Shown piece after piece: positions 32,622 to 41,023 of a DNA stretch of 64,000 bases; the first letter of the stretch is position 1; every line of letters begins with the position of its first letter. Source of the DNA: Desulfobacter hydrogenophilus. GTDB lineage: Bacteria > Desulfobacterota > Desulfobacteria > Desulfobacterales > Desulfobacteraceae. The translations under genes and the position numbers were made by a program. Where the stretch lies: NCBI RefSeq assembly GCF_004319545.1, contig NZ_CP036313.1, positions 2,420,501 to 2,484,500 of the forward strand. The letters run 5' to 3'. The notes beneath the pieces were generated by a model. It had not been told where the DNA came from and did no database searches. It worked only from the letters and a program-made list of their open reading frames with translations.

Positions 32622-33959
32622 ATGTTTATATTACGTGATTTGCTATTACCTCTGCAAGCTGTATTTTCTAATACTGTTCAGGGACAGAAACGGAAGGTCT
32701 GGTTTGTATACACGCTATTGGCTGTGTTGGTTCCATTTACATCATCAATCACCTCTAACCTGTTACGTGCCCTGCAAACTCTATTTGGTTTAAAGCTGAA
32801 AAGTCAGCGCTTTTATGCCTTCATGGCAAGCCCAACATTACCATGGAAAGGACTATGGCATACGATGTGGGGAATGATTCCGTCACCAGCTGTAAAAGAA
32901 CGAATTCTGCTAGTACTGGATGATTCCATAAACCCAAAGAGTGGAAAAAAAATTTTTGGTTGCGCATATTTTCACAACCATGCCTCAAAGTCTAACCAAA
33001 GTTCGTATCCATGGTCACAGTGTATTCTGGCAGTAGGATTATTGAAAAAAATAAAATCCAGATGGGCCTGCCTGCCTCTTGATTTTCGATTTTATATGAT
33101 GAAAAAGGACATTGAGGCAGAATCTGCGACTGCCACACGGAAAGGAGAGGTTCTTCATTTTGAAGACAAAATGGCACAGGCGGCCACAATGATAACGGAT
33201 ATTCGAAATTACTATAAGCAACCGGTGTTGATTGTGACAGATAGCTGGTTTGGCAACAATGGCCTCTGGTCCAGGTTGGATCGTAGAAATGAAGGCTCTT
33301 TCCACCTGCTTTCTCGTATGCGAACAAATATTATTCTGTATGATTTTGCACCTGTCGCTACAGGAACACCTAAGGCTGGCCGTCCACGAAAGTATGGCCT
33401 ACGTTTGGGTTCTGTGGATGATTGTGCAGGGAGGTTGAAGGAGAACTCCCAGAGTTATAGGGTTTTTCTCTACGGCAAAAAAAGGGAAGTGCTGGCGTAT
33501 TCACAAACCGTTATGCTGAAGACGATGAAGTGTAGGGTGCGGGTTGTCTGGGTTTATCGAAAAACACGGTACGTTGCCCTCATGACCACAGATATGAGGC
33601 TTTCGGTTGAGCAAATTATAGAATATTATGGCGCGCGCTGGAAAATTGAATCAGGATTTAAAGAAATTAAGCAGGAGATTGGCAGTTCAAAATCACAAGT
33701 TCGGAATTCGGAAGCCGTACTGAATCACCTTAACTTCTGCATGATGTCCACAACGCTGACATGGATCTATGCTGACCGGTTGGAAAATGCACCCGATCGA
33801 AGATATAAAATTCGGGGACGAGCCGGATTTGCATTTTCTGATGTGCGGCGGATAATTGCGGAGGCGGCATTGAGTTCTGATTTTTATAGTGTTTGCCCTG
33901 TGCCAGCGCAAACCCCACAAAAATCTTTCGTCAAAATCCTGCTACGCATGGTTGCATAG
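32622..33959 (+). CDS. IS4-family transposase
   Basis: The 445-aa DDE transposase has the first aspartate in LLVLDDSINPKSGKK, a second in LIVTDSWFGN, and the YREK-type signature IIEYYGARWKIESGFKEIKQ at about residue 340. The N-terminal 90 residues (including LLRALQTLFGLKLKSQRFYA) resemble the DNA-binding part of this group. The frame is intact. It starts right after a hairpin that probably limits expression. A direct repeat CGATAAAT at 32532 and 33970 might be the target duplication, but the ends do not match convincingly. Confidence 0.88.
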   Translation: MFILRDLLLPLQAVFSNTVQGQKRKVWFVYTLLAVLVPFTSSITSNLLRALQTLFGLKLKSQRFYAFMASPTLPWKGLWHTMWGMIPSPAVKERILLVLDDSINPKSGKKIFGCAYFHNHASKSNQSSYPWSQCILAVGLLKKIKSRWACLPLDFRFYMMKKDIEAESATATRKGEVLHFEDKMAQAATMITDIRNYYKQPVLIVTDSWFGNNGLWSRLDRRNEGSFHLLSRMRTNIILYDFAPVATGTPKAGRPRKYGLRLGSVDDCAGRLKENSQSYRVFLYGKKREVLAYSQTVMLKTMKCRVRVVWVYRKTRYVALMTTDMRLSVEQIIEYYGARWKIESGFKEIKQEIGSSKSQVRNSEAVLNHLNFCMMSTTLTWIYADRLENAPDRRYKIRGRAGFAFSDVRRIIAEAALSSDFYSVCPVPAQTPQKSFVKILLRMVA

Positions 33960-34334
33960 CAAAAAACTCGATAAATTTACAGGAAACTTTAGTTCAATAA
34001 GTGACAGCCATTTTAATGCCAATGGCTCAATTGGAGAAACAAATTTTCTACCCGTACGTTTCATCTGATATCCTTGCTATGCAAATTAAAATAACAACAA
34101 TGATTTATTGCAAAGCAATAATAAAACAAGAATTATTTTTGTCCACCTACTTATTGACGTTTTGGCGTTGGAAAGCGCTTTTTACTCTGATTAATAACTT
34201 CCCATTCGATGATCTGACTATCATCTGTGAAATGGGTCAGGCATTCCGCAAGCTACTCTGTTGAGGATGATCTATTTCGGTTGTCATTGTGTTGGGGCCG
34301 GACCTGAAATAAAAGATCCGGCCGGCTCGGGCCA
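33960..34334. other. remnant DNA between transposase and SufB gene
   Basis: An 87-codon frame (34001-34264) has no ribosome binding site and no similarity that I can see, so I do not call it. The AT-rich part up to about 34265 is likely IS or island DNA; base composition changes towards the host type before the SufB stop codon. A GC-rich hairpin (GATCCGGCCGGCTC) sits at about 34315-34330 and may be the terminator of the suf operon. Confidence 0.4.
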
Positions 34335-35255
34335 TTACTTTAGAAAACCCCGGATGATTCTATCCACGGCTTCATCGTAAGTGAGCCCTAAACTCATCAG
34401 TTTGATCAGTTGATCGTTGGCGATTTTTCCGATGGACGCTTCATGGGTCAACTGTGCGTCCGGATGCAGGGCGCGCAGGGCCGGTACGGTTTCATTCACG
34501 CCGTTGTCCATAATGATGGCGTCACATTCAATATGGCCAAAGCTTTTGGCCCTTGCTTCCACGTTGGCGTAGAAATCCTGTTTGGAGTTCTCTTTGATTA
34601 CGGACCGGGATACCAGGTTTGTCTTGCTGTCATGACCTTTGAGAATAATATTGTTTTCCGAGATGGCTATCTGGTGTCCTTCCGTCAAAATACGTTCGGT
34701 TACAAAAAGGGAACTGCCTGGGCCCAGTTCTGCTTCATTCACCCGCCTTGCCTCGTCTACGCCGCCTATTTGGGTCAGTTCCATCTCCACCACGGCATTT
34801 TCGTCCAAATATACCTTGGTGGTGGGATTCAGGCTGCGTTTGCCTTTTCCATCACCGGTGGCAACGTGTTTTTCCTGGTAGCGGATCGTGGCGTTTTTAC
34901 CCACCCGGAATTCATGGATGCCTTCGTGGCCTTCATTCCCACTGCCTGCGCAATGGATGCCGCATCCGGCAACGATGGTGACATCGGCGCCTTCCCCAAT
35001 AATAAAGGTGTTGTACACCACGTCATGGAGGCCAGCCTGGCTGAGTATCACCGGAATGTGTACCGATTCATTGATTACGCCCGGTTTGACGGTTACCACA
35101 ATCCCGGTACCATCTTCATTGGGTTCAATATTGATATTGCCTGACACCTCACGTGATAAAAGTTTTCCGTTTTTTCGGATATTGAATGCGCCTTTGGGGA
35201 TGCCATCCAGATCCGCTACAGCCTTTAACAAATTTTTATCTATAGCATTTAGCAT
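34335..35255 (-). CDS. sufB: SufB/SufD-family Fe-S assembly scaffold (short, SmsB-like)
   Basis: From ATG 35255 the protein is 306 aa, much shorter than SufB of the full suf operon and closer to the minimal two-gene systems. It has the right-handed beta-helix core region with EGADVTIVAGCGIHCAGSGN and the C-terminal IGKIANDQLIKLMSLGLTYD EA region typical of SufB/D. The upstream frame to 35294 overlaps sufC more deeply and has no family features. It forms a scaffold with the SufC ATPase for Fe-S cluster assembly. SufS, SufU and SufE are absent nearby, so sulfur must come from elsewhere or from sulfide directly. Confidence 0.85.
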   Translation of the reverse strand: MLNAIDKNLLKAVADLDGIPKGAFNIRKNGKLLSREVSGNINIEPNEDGTGIVVTVKPGVINESVHIPVILSQAGLHDVVYNTFIIGEGADVTIVAGCGIHCAGSGNEGHEGIHEFRVGKNATIRYQEKHVATGDGKGKRSLNPTTKVYLDENAVVEMELTQIGGVDEARRVNEAELGPGSSLFVTERILTEGHQIAISENNIILKGHDSKTNLVSRSVIKENSKQDFYANVEARAKSFGHIECDAIIMDNGVNETVPALRALHPDAQLTHEASIGKIANDQLIKLMSLGLTYDEAVDRIIRGFLK

Positions 35256-35997
35256 CAATTTCTCCTTCACATAGATCTGTGTATCCGCAAACACTTAAAT
35301 CGTCTAGCAGCGGCATGGCGCCTTTCAGATCACCGGTATAGGCAATCTGACCTTCTTTTATAAGCAGAAGGCAGTCTGCTGCTTCAAGAAACGCCTTGTT
35401 ATGACTGACAACAATGGTTGTTGTCTCATAGTCCGTGATCTGCCGTTTTATCAGATCAACCATGGGAGCTATGGTCCAAAGATCTATGCCCGTGTCCGGC
35501 TCATCATAAATGGCCAGACCGGGATTCCGGGCAATGGTGGTGGCAAGTTCGATCTTTTTTATCTCGCCACCGGAAAGTTTGGAATCCACAGGCTTGTCAA
35601 GAAAATCCAGGGAGCAGAACCCCACCCGGGCCATGATATCCATCAGTTTTCCTTCGTCATCGGTGCCGGCGGCAATGGCCAGAAGATCCCTGAACGTCAC
35701 CCCCTTGAACCGGGCGGATTGCTGAAATCCATAAGCGATCCCCTGTCTGGCCCGATCGGTGATGGTCATGTCCGTGATCTCTTTGCCATTGTATATGATC
35801 TTGCCACGGGTGTTTTTGTTAATCCCCATGATAGTTTTGGCCAAAGTGGTCTTTCCGCTGCCGTTGGGGCCGGTAATGGCGTAAAACTTACCTTTTTCAA
35901 AGGTAAAGCTGATACCGTTAAGAATGGTTTTTTCGGCGTGTCCATTTTCCGCCTCTTCATCGGGTACCGTAAAATATATATTTTTAAGTTCCAGCAT
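35236..35997 (-). CDS. sufC: SufC-like Fe-S assembly ATPase
   Basis: This 253-aa ABC-type ATPase has Walker A GPNGSGKTTLAKT, the signature KLSGGEIKKIELA, Walker B LAIYDEPDTGID and a switch histidine in VVSHNKAFL. The D-loop with EPDTGID is typical of SufC rather than of transporters, and no membrane partner is present. The end overlaps the SufB start by 20 bases. Together they are the minimal Fe-S assembly pair widespread in strict anaerobes. A dyad operator lies just upstream (36033-36069). Confidence 0.88.
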   Translation of the reverse strand: MLELKNIYFTVPDEEAENGHAEKTILNGISFTFEKGKFYAITGPNGSGKTTLAKTIMGINKNTRGKIIYNGKEITDMTITDRARQGIAYGFQQSARFKGVTFRDLLAIAAGTDDEGKLMDIMARVGFCSLDFLDKPVDSKLSGGEIKKIELATTIARNPGLAIYDEPDTGIDLWTIAPMVDLIKRQITDYETTTIVVSHNKAFLEAADCLLLIKEGQIAYTGDLKGAMPLLDDLSVCGYTDLCEGEIDAKCYR

Positions 35998-36032
35998 CCT
36001 TTTCCTTTCTTGCTGATAATTGATTAAAAGCG

Positions 36033-36069
36033 AATGCGTGATTAACTTTGTTAATCTGTTTTACGCATT
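36033..36069. promoter_or_regulatory. dyad operator upstream of sufC
   Basis: GATTAAC-TTT-GTTAATC is a perfect inverted repeat (36040-36056), with an outer matching pair AATGCGT / ACGCATT around it. It is centred about 50 bases upstream of the sufC start codon, a usual place for a repressor such as an Rrf2-type regulator. No regulator gene is near. Confidence 0.55.
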
Positions 36070-36334
36070 GGATACATCAAGAATAATGCCAAAATTATAA
36101 AAAATAAGGGTTAAAATGATTATTTGATTATAACTAATTTAAATTAAAAATAAAATATTATTTATTGTTTGAGTTAACAGGGCTTGGAACGGTGGCACAT
36201 CTGTGTCAAAAAAATATTTTGAGGCAACTTTGTGTCATGATGGTGGATCAGGGATGATTTTCTGATGTTGTTTTTTAAGACGGTGTCTTCCTATTAAGCC
36301 ATACCATGGACATCGCAACACAATCACATAAAAT
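36070..36334. other. AT-rich spacer between suf operon and FmdE-type gene
   Basis: No coding frame with a start signal was found. The left part is very AT-rich and probably holds the suf promoter. A TGGCAC motif at about 36194 lacks the matching -12 TTGC, so I do not call a sigma-54 promoter. Confidence 0.4.
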
Positions 36335-37336
36335 TCAAGGCGTCGTCAGGCCTGCCACCTCCCACGGGTTGCTGCCGGCTTCGCATATGGCATTGAACAT
36401 GGTTTCATCCAGATTAAATTCTTTTGACGCAGACACAAATTTGTCCGGTGATGACAGATATGGGGCGGTATACAGAATAGACGCAGCCTTGGGCGTATCC
36501 TCTGGATAGAGCCCTTTGAGCGTGTTAAAATCAAAGCTGAGTGCAACCCCTTTGCCTGTTTTCTGCTTTTTATCCCAGATCAGGACCATTCCTGCCGGAT
36601 TGGGGATTGATATTTTTTCTTTCTGTTCTTTGGACAAGGGTTTTACCACCAGACCTCTTTTGCCCGGGGTCTGGTCCATGACCACCTGGAGGGCGTCTTC
36701 TTTGCACCAGACCGGACTGCTGATGATTGTGTACCTCTGGCCTTTTTCCAGGGGATAGTGTTCCAGGATAAAATGGGCCATAAGATATCCCGAGGTCAGG
36801 CCGGGGCAGATGTGGTTGTGAAGTTCAGCGGATTTCAGAAAATCGTAGGGTGCGCCTTCAGCCCAGGCATTTCCCAGAGTGGCCAGGGTGAAAAGATCTT
36901 TTCCAGCGGCGTATTTATCCTTGGCATCCTTCCAGAAATTGGGGTCTGAAACAGTTTTGAGAGCAAAATCAAGGGTGTCGACGGCCCATTTTGATTGGTC
37001 TGCGCTGATGATCACGGCATTTCTGTCTGATCTTTTGAAGAGCATGATGCGCAAAGGCGCATTCTGGACCCGCTGGAAAAAGAGTAGATTGCCCTTTCCC
37101 ACCATGGCCCCGGTGGTCTCCTGAACCTGTTCCAGAATGGGCAGGCTTGATTTTCCGTCCGTCATGACAGCAGTTGCGTTGGTCAGTATCAGAAAATTCG
37201 GATCTGCTTTGGTGACCTTTAGGGAGGTCATGGCCTTTTGGATCACAGGGGTAATGGACGGCATTGCTGCAAAGCCCTGGGCTGCAGTAAAAACAAAGAT
37301 CAGAACTGTACCGAAGATGACAAAAGAACGTTTCAT
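36335..37336 (-). CDS. secreted FmdE-domain protein
   Basis: The 333-aa product from ATG 37336, behind AGGAAA, has a clear signal peptide (FVIFGTVLIFVFTAAQGFAA). The frame is open to 37537, but that part has no signal or family features. The FmdE-like domain in the middle includes ELHNHICPGLTSGYLMA, with the conserved His-Cys metal-site pattern, and VWCKEDALQVV. FmdE domains occur with metal-related proteins; here export suggests that it binds a metal or cofactor in the periplasm. It is the last gene of the uptake operon. The region upstream of its start is also read by the ABC ATPase gene in another frame. Confidence 0.8.
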   Translation of the reverse strand: MKRSFVIFGTVLIFVFTAAQGFAAMPSITPVIQKAMTSLKVTKADPNFLILTNATAVMTDGKSSLPILEQVQETTGAMVGKGNLLFFQRVQNAPLRIMLFKRSDRNAVIISADQSKWAVDTLDFALKTVSDPNFWKDAKDKYAAGKDLFTLATLGNAWAEGAPYDFLKSAELHNHICPGLTSGYLMAHFILEHYPLEKGQRYTIISSPVWCKEDALQVVMDQTPGKRGLVVKPLSKEQKEKISIPNPAGMVLIWDKKQKTGKGVALSFDFNTLKGLYPEDTPKAASILYTAPYLSSPDKFVSASKEFNLDETMFNAICEAGSNPWEVAGLTTP

Positions 37337-39122
37337 GCGAATGTTTCCTTTCCTGTAAATGGGGGGTGAGTCCCCCGGGAGTTCCGGGGGTGTATGTTTC
37401 AATGGATTGGCCGGAATCATGTAAATGATCCCGGATTTTAAATGTAACTTTAGATGGATCTGCTGATTCAAACACCTCATATCCGGCACCTTTGGCCACA
37501 ATTTTTCCCTGGTTAAGCACATAGGCCCGGTCGGCAATTTTTCGCGTCAGGTGAATATTGTGGGAAATAAACAGCATGGAAAAGCCTTTTTTATGCTGAA
37601 GGCCCTTAAGCATGCGCAGCAGATGGGCTTGAGCAGACGGATCCAGCATGGCGGTAATTTCATCGGCGATGAGAAGCACAGGATCGGTCACCAGGGCTCT
37701 TGCCACACTGACACGCTGGCGCTGACCCCCGCTTAACGCATGGCAGGGCTGATTTACAAACCCCGTATCCCGGGACAGGTGTACAAGGGGCAGGGTGCCA
37801 AGGGCCTTTTCATCCCTGTCCTGTTGGGTTTTCCATCCCATGATGTCCAAAGGTTCTCGGACAGCCTCCAGGACCGTCAGCCTGGGGCTCACTGCCTGGG
37901 CCGGGTCCTGGAATACCAGCTGCATGCCGTGCATGCACGAGGTGGCACGGTTGTCCGTCAGGGGTGTTCCCTGGAAGATCACCCGGCCTTTATCCGGTAT
38001 TTCCAGGGCCACCAGCAGATGAGCCAGGGTGGATTTTCCCGAGCCCGAAGGACCCACAAGCGCCACGACCTCTCCGAATTTAATCGTGATATCCGCCTGC
38101 TGAACCGCCCTGACGGCAGTGCCGTTCAGGTCAAAGGTTTTTTCAAGTCCCCGGGCCTCCAGCACCGTGGTGATACCGCCTTTATGGCAGGCTACCAGCC
38201 TGTTTTCTCCAGCCTCAATAAGGGCCGGCCGGCGGGAGCTGCAGTCCGGGCCGTGCTGGACACAGCGCGGACAAAAGGGGCAGCCGGAAACGCTGCCGGG
38301 GGATGGCGGGGTGCCGGCAATTCCCCAAAGATCCTTGTAGCCGTAAAATTCAGGACAGGCATTAATCAGTCCCCGGGTATAAGGGTGGCAAGGGTCGGCC
38401 AGCACTGCCTGGGTCGGGCCGGTCTCAATAACCTGGCCTGCGTACAGGGTAACAATATTTTTGGTCATCCGGGCAATGGCCGGCATGGCGTGGGAGATCA
38501 AAATCATGGCAAACCCCAGGTGCTGCTGGAGTGTAAGAATCAGATCCGTCATGGCAGATGCGGCTGCTGCATCCAGGGCCGTGAAGGGCTCGTCCACGAT
38601 GAGCAAATCCGGACTGCAGGCAACGGCCATGGCAATAAGTACCCGCTGGCGCATGCCGCCGGAGAGCTGGTGGGCATAAGCACTTTGCCAGACCGGGTCC
38701 AGACCGGTCTGTTCAAAGAGTCTGGCGGTTTGCTGAATGGCTGCACCCCGGCCAAGGCCCAAATGCCGAATCAGGGTTTCGGCCACCTGTTCACCCACCG
38801 TAATGACCGGGTTAAACACCTCCTGGCTGTTCTGGAAAACCAGAGCAATGCGGTTCCAGCGGAATTTCGTAAGCGCTTTTTCTTTCAGCCCGGTCAGATT
38901 AACGCCGTTGAAGCGGATATCTCCTGTGATTCGGGCTGATTTGGCAAGGCCCATGACTGCCATGGCAAGGCTGGTCTTGCCGCACCCGGATTCCCCGATC
39001 AGGCCCAGGGTGCCACCCGGGGCCAAGGAGAGGCTGACCCGGTCCAGGACCGGGATTGCCATGCTGTTCTGCCTGTATTCCAGGCACAGGTCATTGATTT
39101 CCAGAATTGGTTCAGTGGTCAA
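36969..39122 (-). CDS. fused double ABC ATPase of peptide/nickel (Opp/Dpp/Nik-type) transporter, with 3' extension
   Basis: This 717-aa protein joins two ATPase modules. The first has GLIGESGCGKTSLAM, HQLSGGMRQRVLIAMA and LLIVDEPFTALD; the second has ALVGPSGSGKSTLAHLL, HALSGGQRQRVSVARAL and VLLIADEITAMLD. A cysteine-rich CPFCPRCVQHGPDC segment between them is the usual oligopeptide-ATPase C-terminal region. The frame should end near residue 580, but runs on for over 120 residues of low-complexity sequence inside the downstream gene in another frame. A stop was probably lost by a small indel. The two modules themselves look intact. Confidence 0.88.
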   Translation of the reverse strand: MTTEPILEINDLCLEYRQNSMAIPVLDRVSLSLAPGGTLGLIGESGCGKTSLAMAVMGLAKSARITGDIRFNGVNLTGLKEKALTKFRWNRIALVFQNSQEVFNPVITVGEQVAETLIRHLGLGRGAAIQQTARLFEQTGLDPVWQSAYAHQLSGGMRQRVLIAMAVACSPDLLIVDEPFTALDAAAASAMTDLILTLQQHLGFAMILISHAMPAIARMTKNIVTLYAGQVIETGPTQAVLADPCHPYTRGLINACPEFYGYKDLWGIAGTPPSPGSVSGCPFCPRCVQHGPDCSSRRPALIEAGENRLVACHKGGITTVLEARGLEKTFDLNGTAVRAVQQADITIKFGEVVALVGPSGSGKSTLAHLLVALEIPDKGRVIFQGTPLTDNRATSCMHGMQLVFQDPAQAVSPRLTVLEAVREPLDIMGWKTQQDRDEKALGTLPLVHLSRDTGFVNQPCHALSGGQRQRVSVARALVTDPVLLIADEITAMLDPSAQAHLLRMLKGLQHKKGFSMLFISHNIHLTRKIADRAYVLNQGKIVAKGAGYEVFESADPSKVTFKIRDHLHDSGQSIETYTPGTPGGLTPHLQERKHSHETFFCHLRYSSDLCFYCSPGLCSNAVHYPCDPKGHDLPKGHQSRSEFSDTDQRNCCHDGRKIKPAHSGTGSGDHRGHGGKGQSTLFPAGPECAFAHHALQKIRQKCRDHQRRPIKMGRRHP

Positions 39123-39125
39123 TGC

Positions 39126-39980
39126 TCAACTCCTTTTTCCCAGCCGGGGATCTGCAATTTTTTCCATGTCCCGGGAGACCAGGGCCAGACTGACCACCAT
39201 CAGGGTCAGGGAAAGCCAGGGGAATACCAGCCACCACTGCCAGAACCGGGTGTAATAGATGCCTGGAAAAGAGGTGGCATGGTGAAGCATCAGGCCCCAG
39301 GATCCGGAGGTGGGATCCCCTAATCCTAAAAAGGAGAGCCCTGCCTCGGCCACAATGGCCCGGCCGGTGAGCCGGATCATGCTCACGGCGGCAAGCGGAA
39401 ACACCTCGGGCAGAAAATGGCGGCGGATCAGGTAAAACGCAGATGCGCCGTTCAACTCGGCGGCCCGGATGTACTGCCGCTGTTTCAAGGCCAGCACCCT
39501 GGACCGGACAATTCTTGCCGTGTGAACCCAGGAGAAACAGGACAGCACCAGGACAATGGAAAGCAGACTGGGCCCGAAAAAGGCGGCCAGCACAATCATT
39601 ACCGGCAGGTCCGGCAGCACCAGCAAAACATCCACCATGCGCATGATGATTATGTCGGTAAGCCCGCCGGCATATCCGGACACAATCCCCGCAATGCCGC
39701 CGCCCAGCCCTGCGGCCACTGCTGTGCCAAGCCCGACAATCAGGCTGATTCTGGCCCCGTGGCAGATCTGAGCCCACAGGTCCACCCCCAGTTCATCCGT
39801 ACCCATAATGTGTTCCGGGCCTGGAGGGATCAGGGCCGGGCCTGACATCTGCTGATGGGAATGGGAACAGACCAGGGGAGCGGCCAGGGCCAGGAAGATG
39901 ATGGCACCCAGAATAAATGCGCCGGCCCGGCCCGAAGGCGTCATTCGGGAAAAAAGCGCTGACAGGGAAGTAAAACTCAT
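39126..39980 (-). CDS. ABC transporter permease (DppC/NikC type)
   Basis: The 284-aa inner-membrane protein has an N-terminal transmembrane helix (AFILGAIIFLALAAPLV), a conserved HIMGTDELGVDLWAQICHGA region and at least five further helices, with the cytoplasmic EAA-like loop AELNGASAFYLIRRHFLPEV that contacts the ATPase. It starts just before the preceding permease stop (overlap 4 bases) and ends 4 bases before the ATPase gene. It forms the channel with the DppB-type permease. Confidence 0.92.
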   Translation of the reverse strand: MSFTSLSALFSRMTPSGRAGAFILGAIIFLALAAPLVCSHSHQQMSGPALIPPGPEHIMGTDELGVDLWAQICHGARISLIVGLGTAVAAGLGGGIAGIVSGYAGGLTDIIIMRMVDVLLVLPDLPVMIVLAAFFGPSLLSIVLVLSCFSWVHTARIVRSRVLALKQRQYIRAAELNGASAFYLIRRHFLPEVFPLAAVSMIRLTGRAIVAEAGLSFLGLGDPTSGSWGLMLHHATSFPGIYYTRFWQWWLVFPWLSLTLMVVSLALVSRDMEKIADPRLGKRS

Positions 39981-41023
39981 GCCTTCACCAGCCTTTGCCT
40001 CTTGACAGAGGCTTTTTTACCTACCCTGGGATCCAGCCGCCGGTAAACAAGGTCTGCCATAAAATTGGCGGACAGGACCGCCAGGGTCACCAGAAGGAAT
40101 ATTCCCTGGATCAAAGGATAGTCCTGGACCATGACCGATTCACGCAGCAGCTTGCCAAGTCCTGGATAGTTGAACACGTTTTCCACCAGGATGGCCCCGC
40201 CCACAAGCGCCCCAAGGCTCATAAACACCCGGGTGACAATGGGCAGCAGGGCGTTGCGCAGGGCATGGCGCCAGAATATCCTGATTTTTGTCAGCCCCTT
40301 GGCTCGGGCCGTGACCATGAAATCCTTTTCCAGCACTGTCAGAAGGCTGTTTCTGGCCAGAAGGTAAATGCCGCCCAGGCGGACCAGGGTCAGCGTTGCC
40401 ACGGGCAGGGCCGCATGTTTTGCAATGTCGCCCGTTTTTTCCATGACCGTCATCTGGCCAGTGAAATGGGACATGGCCCCGGACAGGGGAAAAAGGTCCA
40501 GGGCTGCGGCAAAGATAAAAAGGATCACCAGCCCCATAAGAAAGGCCGGAATTTCGGAAATAAGGATCAGGCCGACAAATAAAAGCCGGTCGGTCCACTG
40601 GTGGCGAAATGCTGCCGACACCACGCCCAGGAATGTGCCGATGATCGTGGAAAGTGCTACGGCTGCGGTCACAAGGCCCAGGGTCCAGGGCAGCCTCCGG
40701 GCCAAAATCCCTACCACGGAACTGTTGAAATAAACCGACGCCCCAAGGTCCCCGTGGGCAAGCTTTATCAGATACCGGGCATATTGGACAGGCAGGGGAT
40801 CGTCAAACCCGTACTGTTCCATATAATATGCCTTCTGGGTCTCGGTGAATTCTGGCAAATCCTCACCTTCATCCCCGGACACATGAACAAAAGGGTCCCC
40901 AGGCATCATCCGCGGCAAAAGAAAATTCAGGGTAATGATCACCCACACCGTCACCAGGTATGAAACCACCCGGCCGGATGCCGCTCCGGCGGTTTTATCT
41001 CTTTTCATATCAGCGTTGTTCAT
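39977..41023 (-). CDS. ABC transporter permease (DppB/NikB type)
   Basis: The 348-aa permease has the family start YLVTVWVIITLNFLLPRMMP, a long periplasmic segment, and the EAA-like loop VTARAKGLTKIRIFWRHALR. About six transmembrane helices are predicted from hydrophobicity. It overlaps the binding-protein gene by 14 bases and the second permease by 4 bases. The substrate, peptide or nickel-type chelate, is not decided by the sequence. Confidence 0.92.
   Translation of the reverse strand: MNNADMKRDKTAGAASGRVVSYLVTVWVIITLNFLLPRMMPGDPFVHVSGDEGEDLPEFTETQKAYYMEQYGFDDPLPVQYARYLIKLAHGDLGASVYFNSSVVGILARRLPWTLGLVTAAVALSTIIGTFLGVVSAAFRHQWTDRLLFVGLILISEIPAFLMGLVILFIFAAALDLFPLSGAMSHFTGQMTVMEKTGDIAKHAALPVATLTLVRLGGIYLLARNSLLTVLEKDFMVTARAKGLTKIRIFWRHALRNALLPIVTRVFMSLGALVGGAILVENVFNYPGLGKLLRESVMVQDYPLIQGIFLLVTLAVLSANFMADLVYRRLDPRVGKKASVKRQRLVKA

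Noticed and set aside
32532..33977. CGATAAAT direct repeat as target duplication of the IS4-type element
   Set aside because: The bases just inside the two copies do not form inverted repeats, so the element boundaries remain unproven.
34001..34264. 87-codon open frame after the IS4-type transposase
   Set aside because: AT-rich sequence makes chance frames likely here; there is no start signal and no domain.
36190..36206. Sigma-54 promoter near TGGCACATCTGTGTC
   Set aside because: The -24 box fits but the -12 TTGC is missing, and no gene starts at the right distance.
37337..37537. Longer start for the FmdE-domain protein
   Set aside because: The signal peptide and ribosome binding site place the start at 37336; the upstream residues have no export or domain features.
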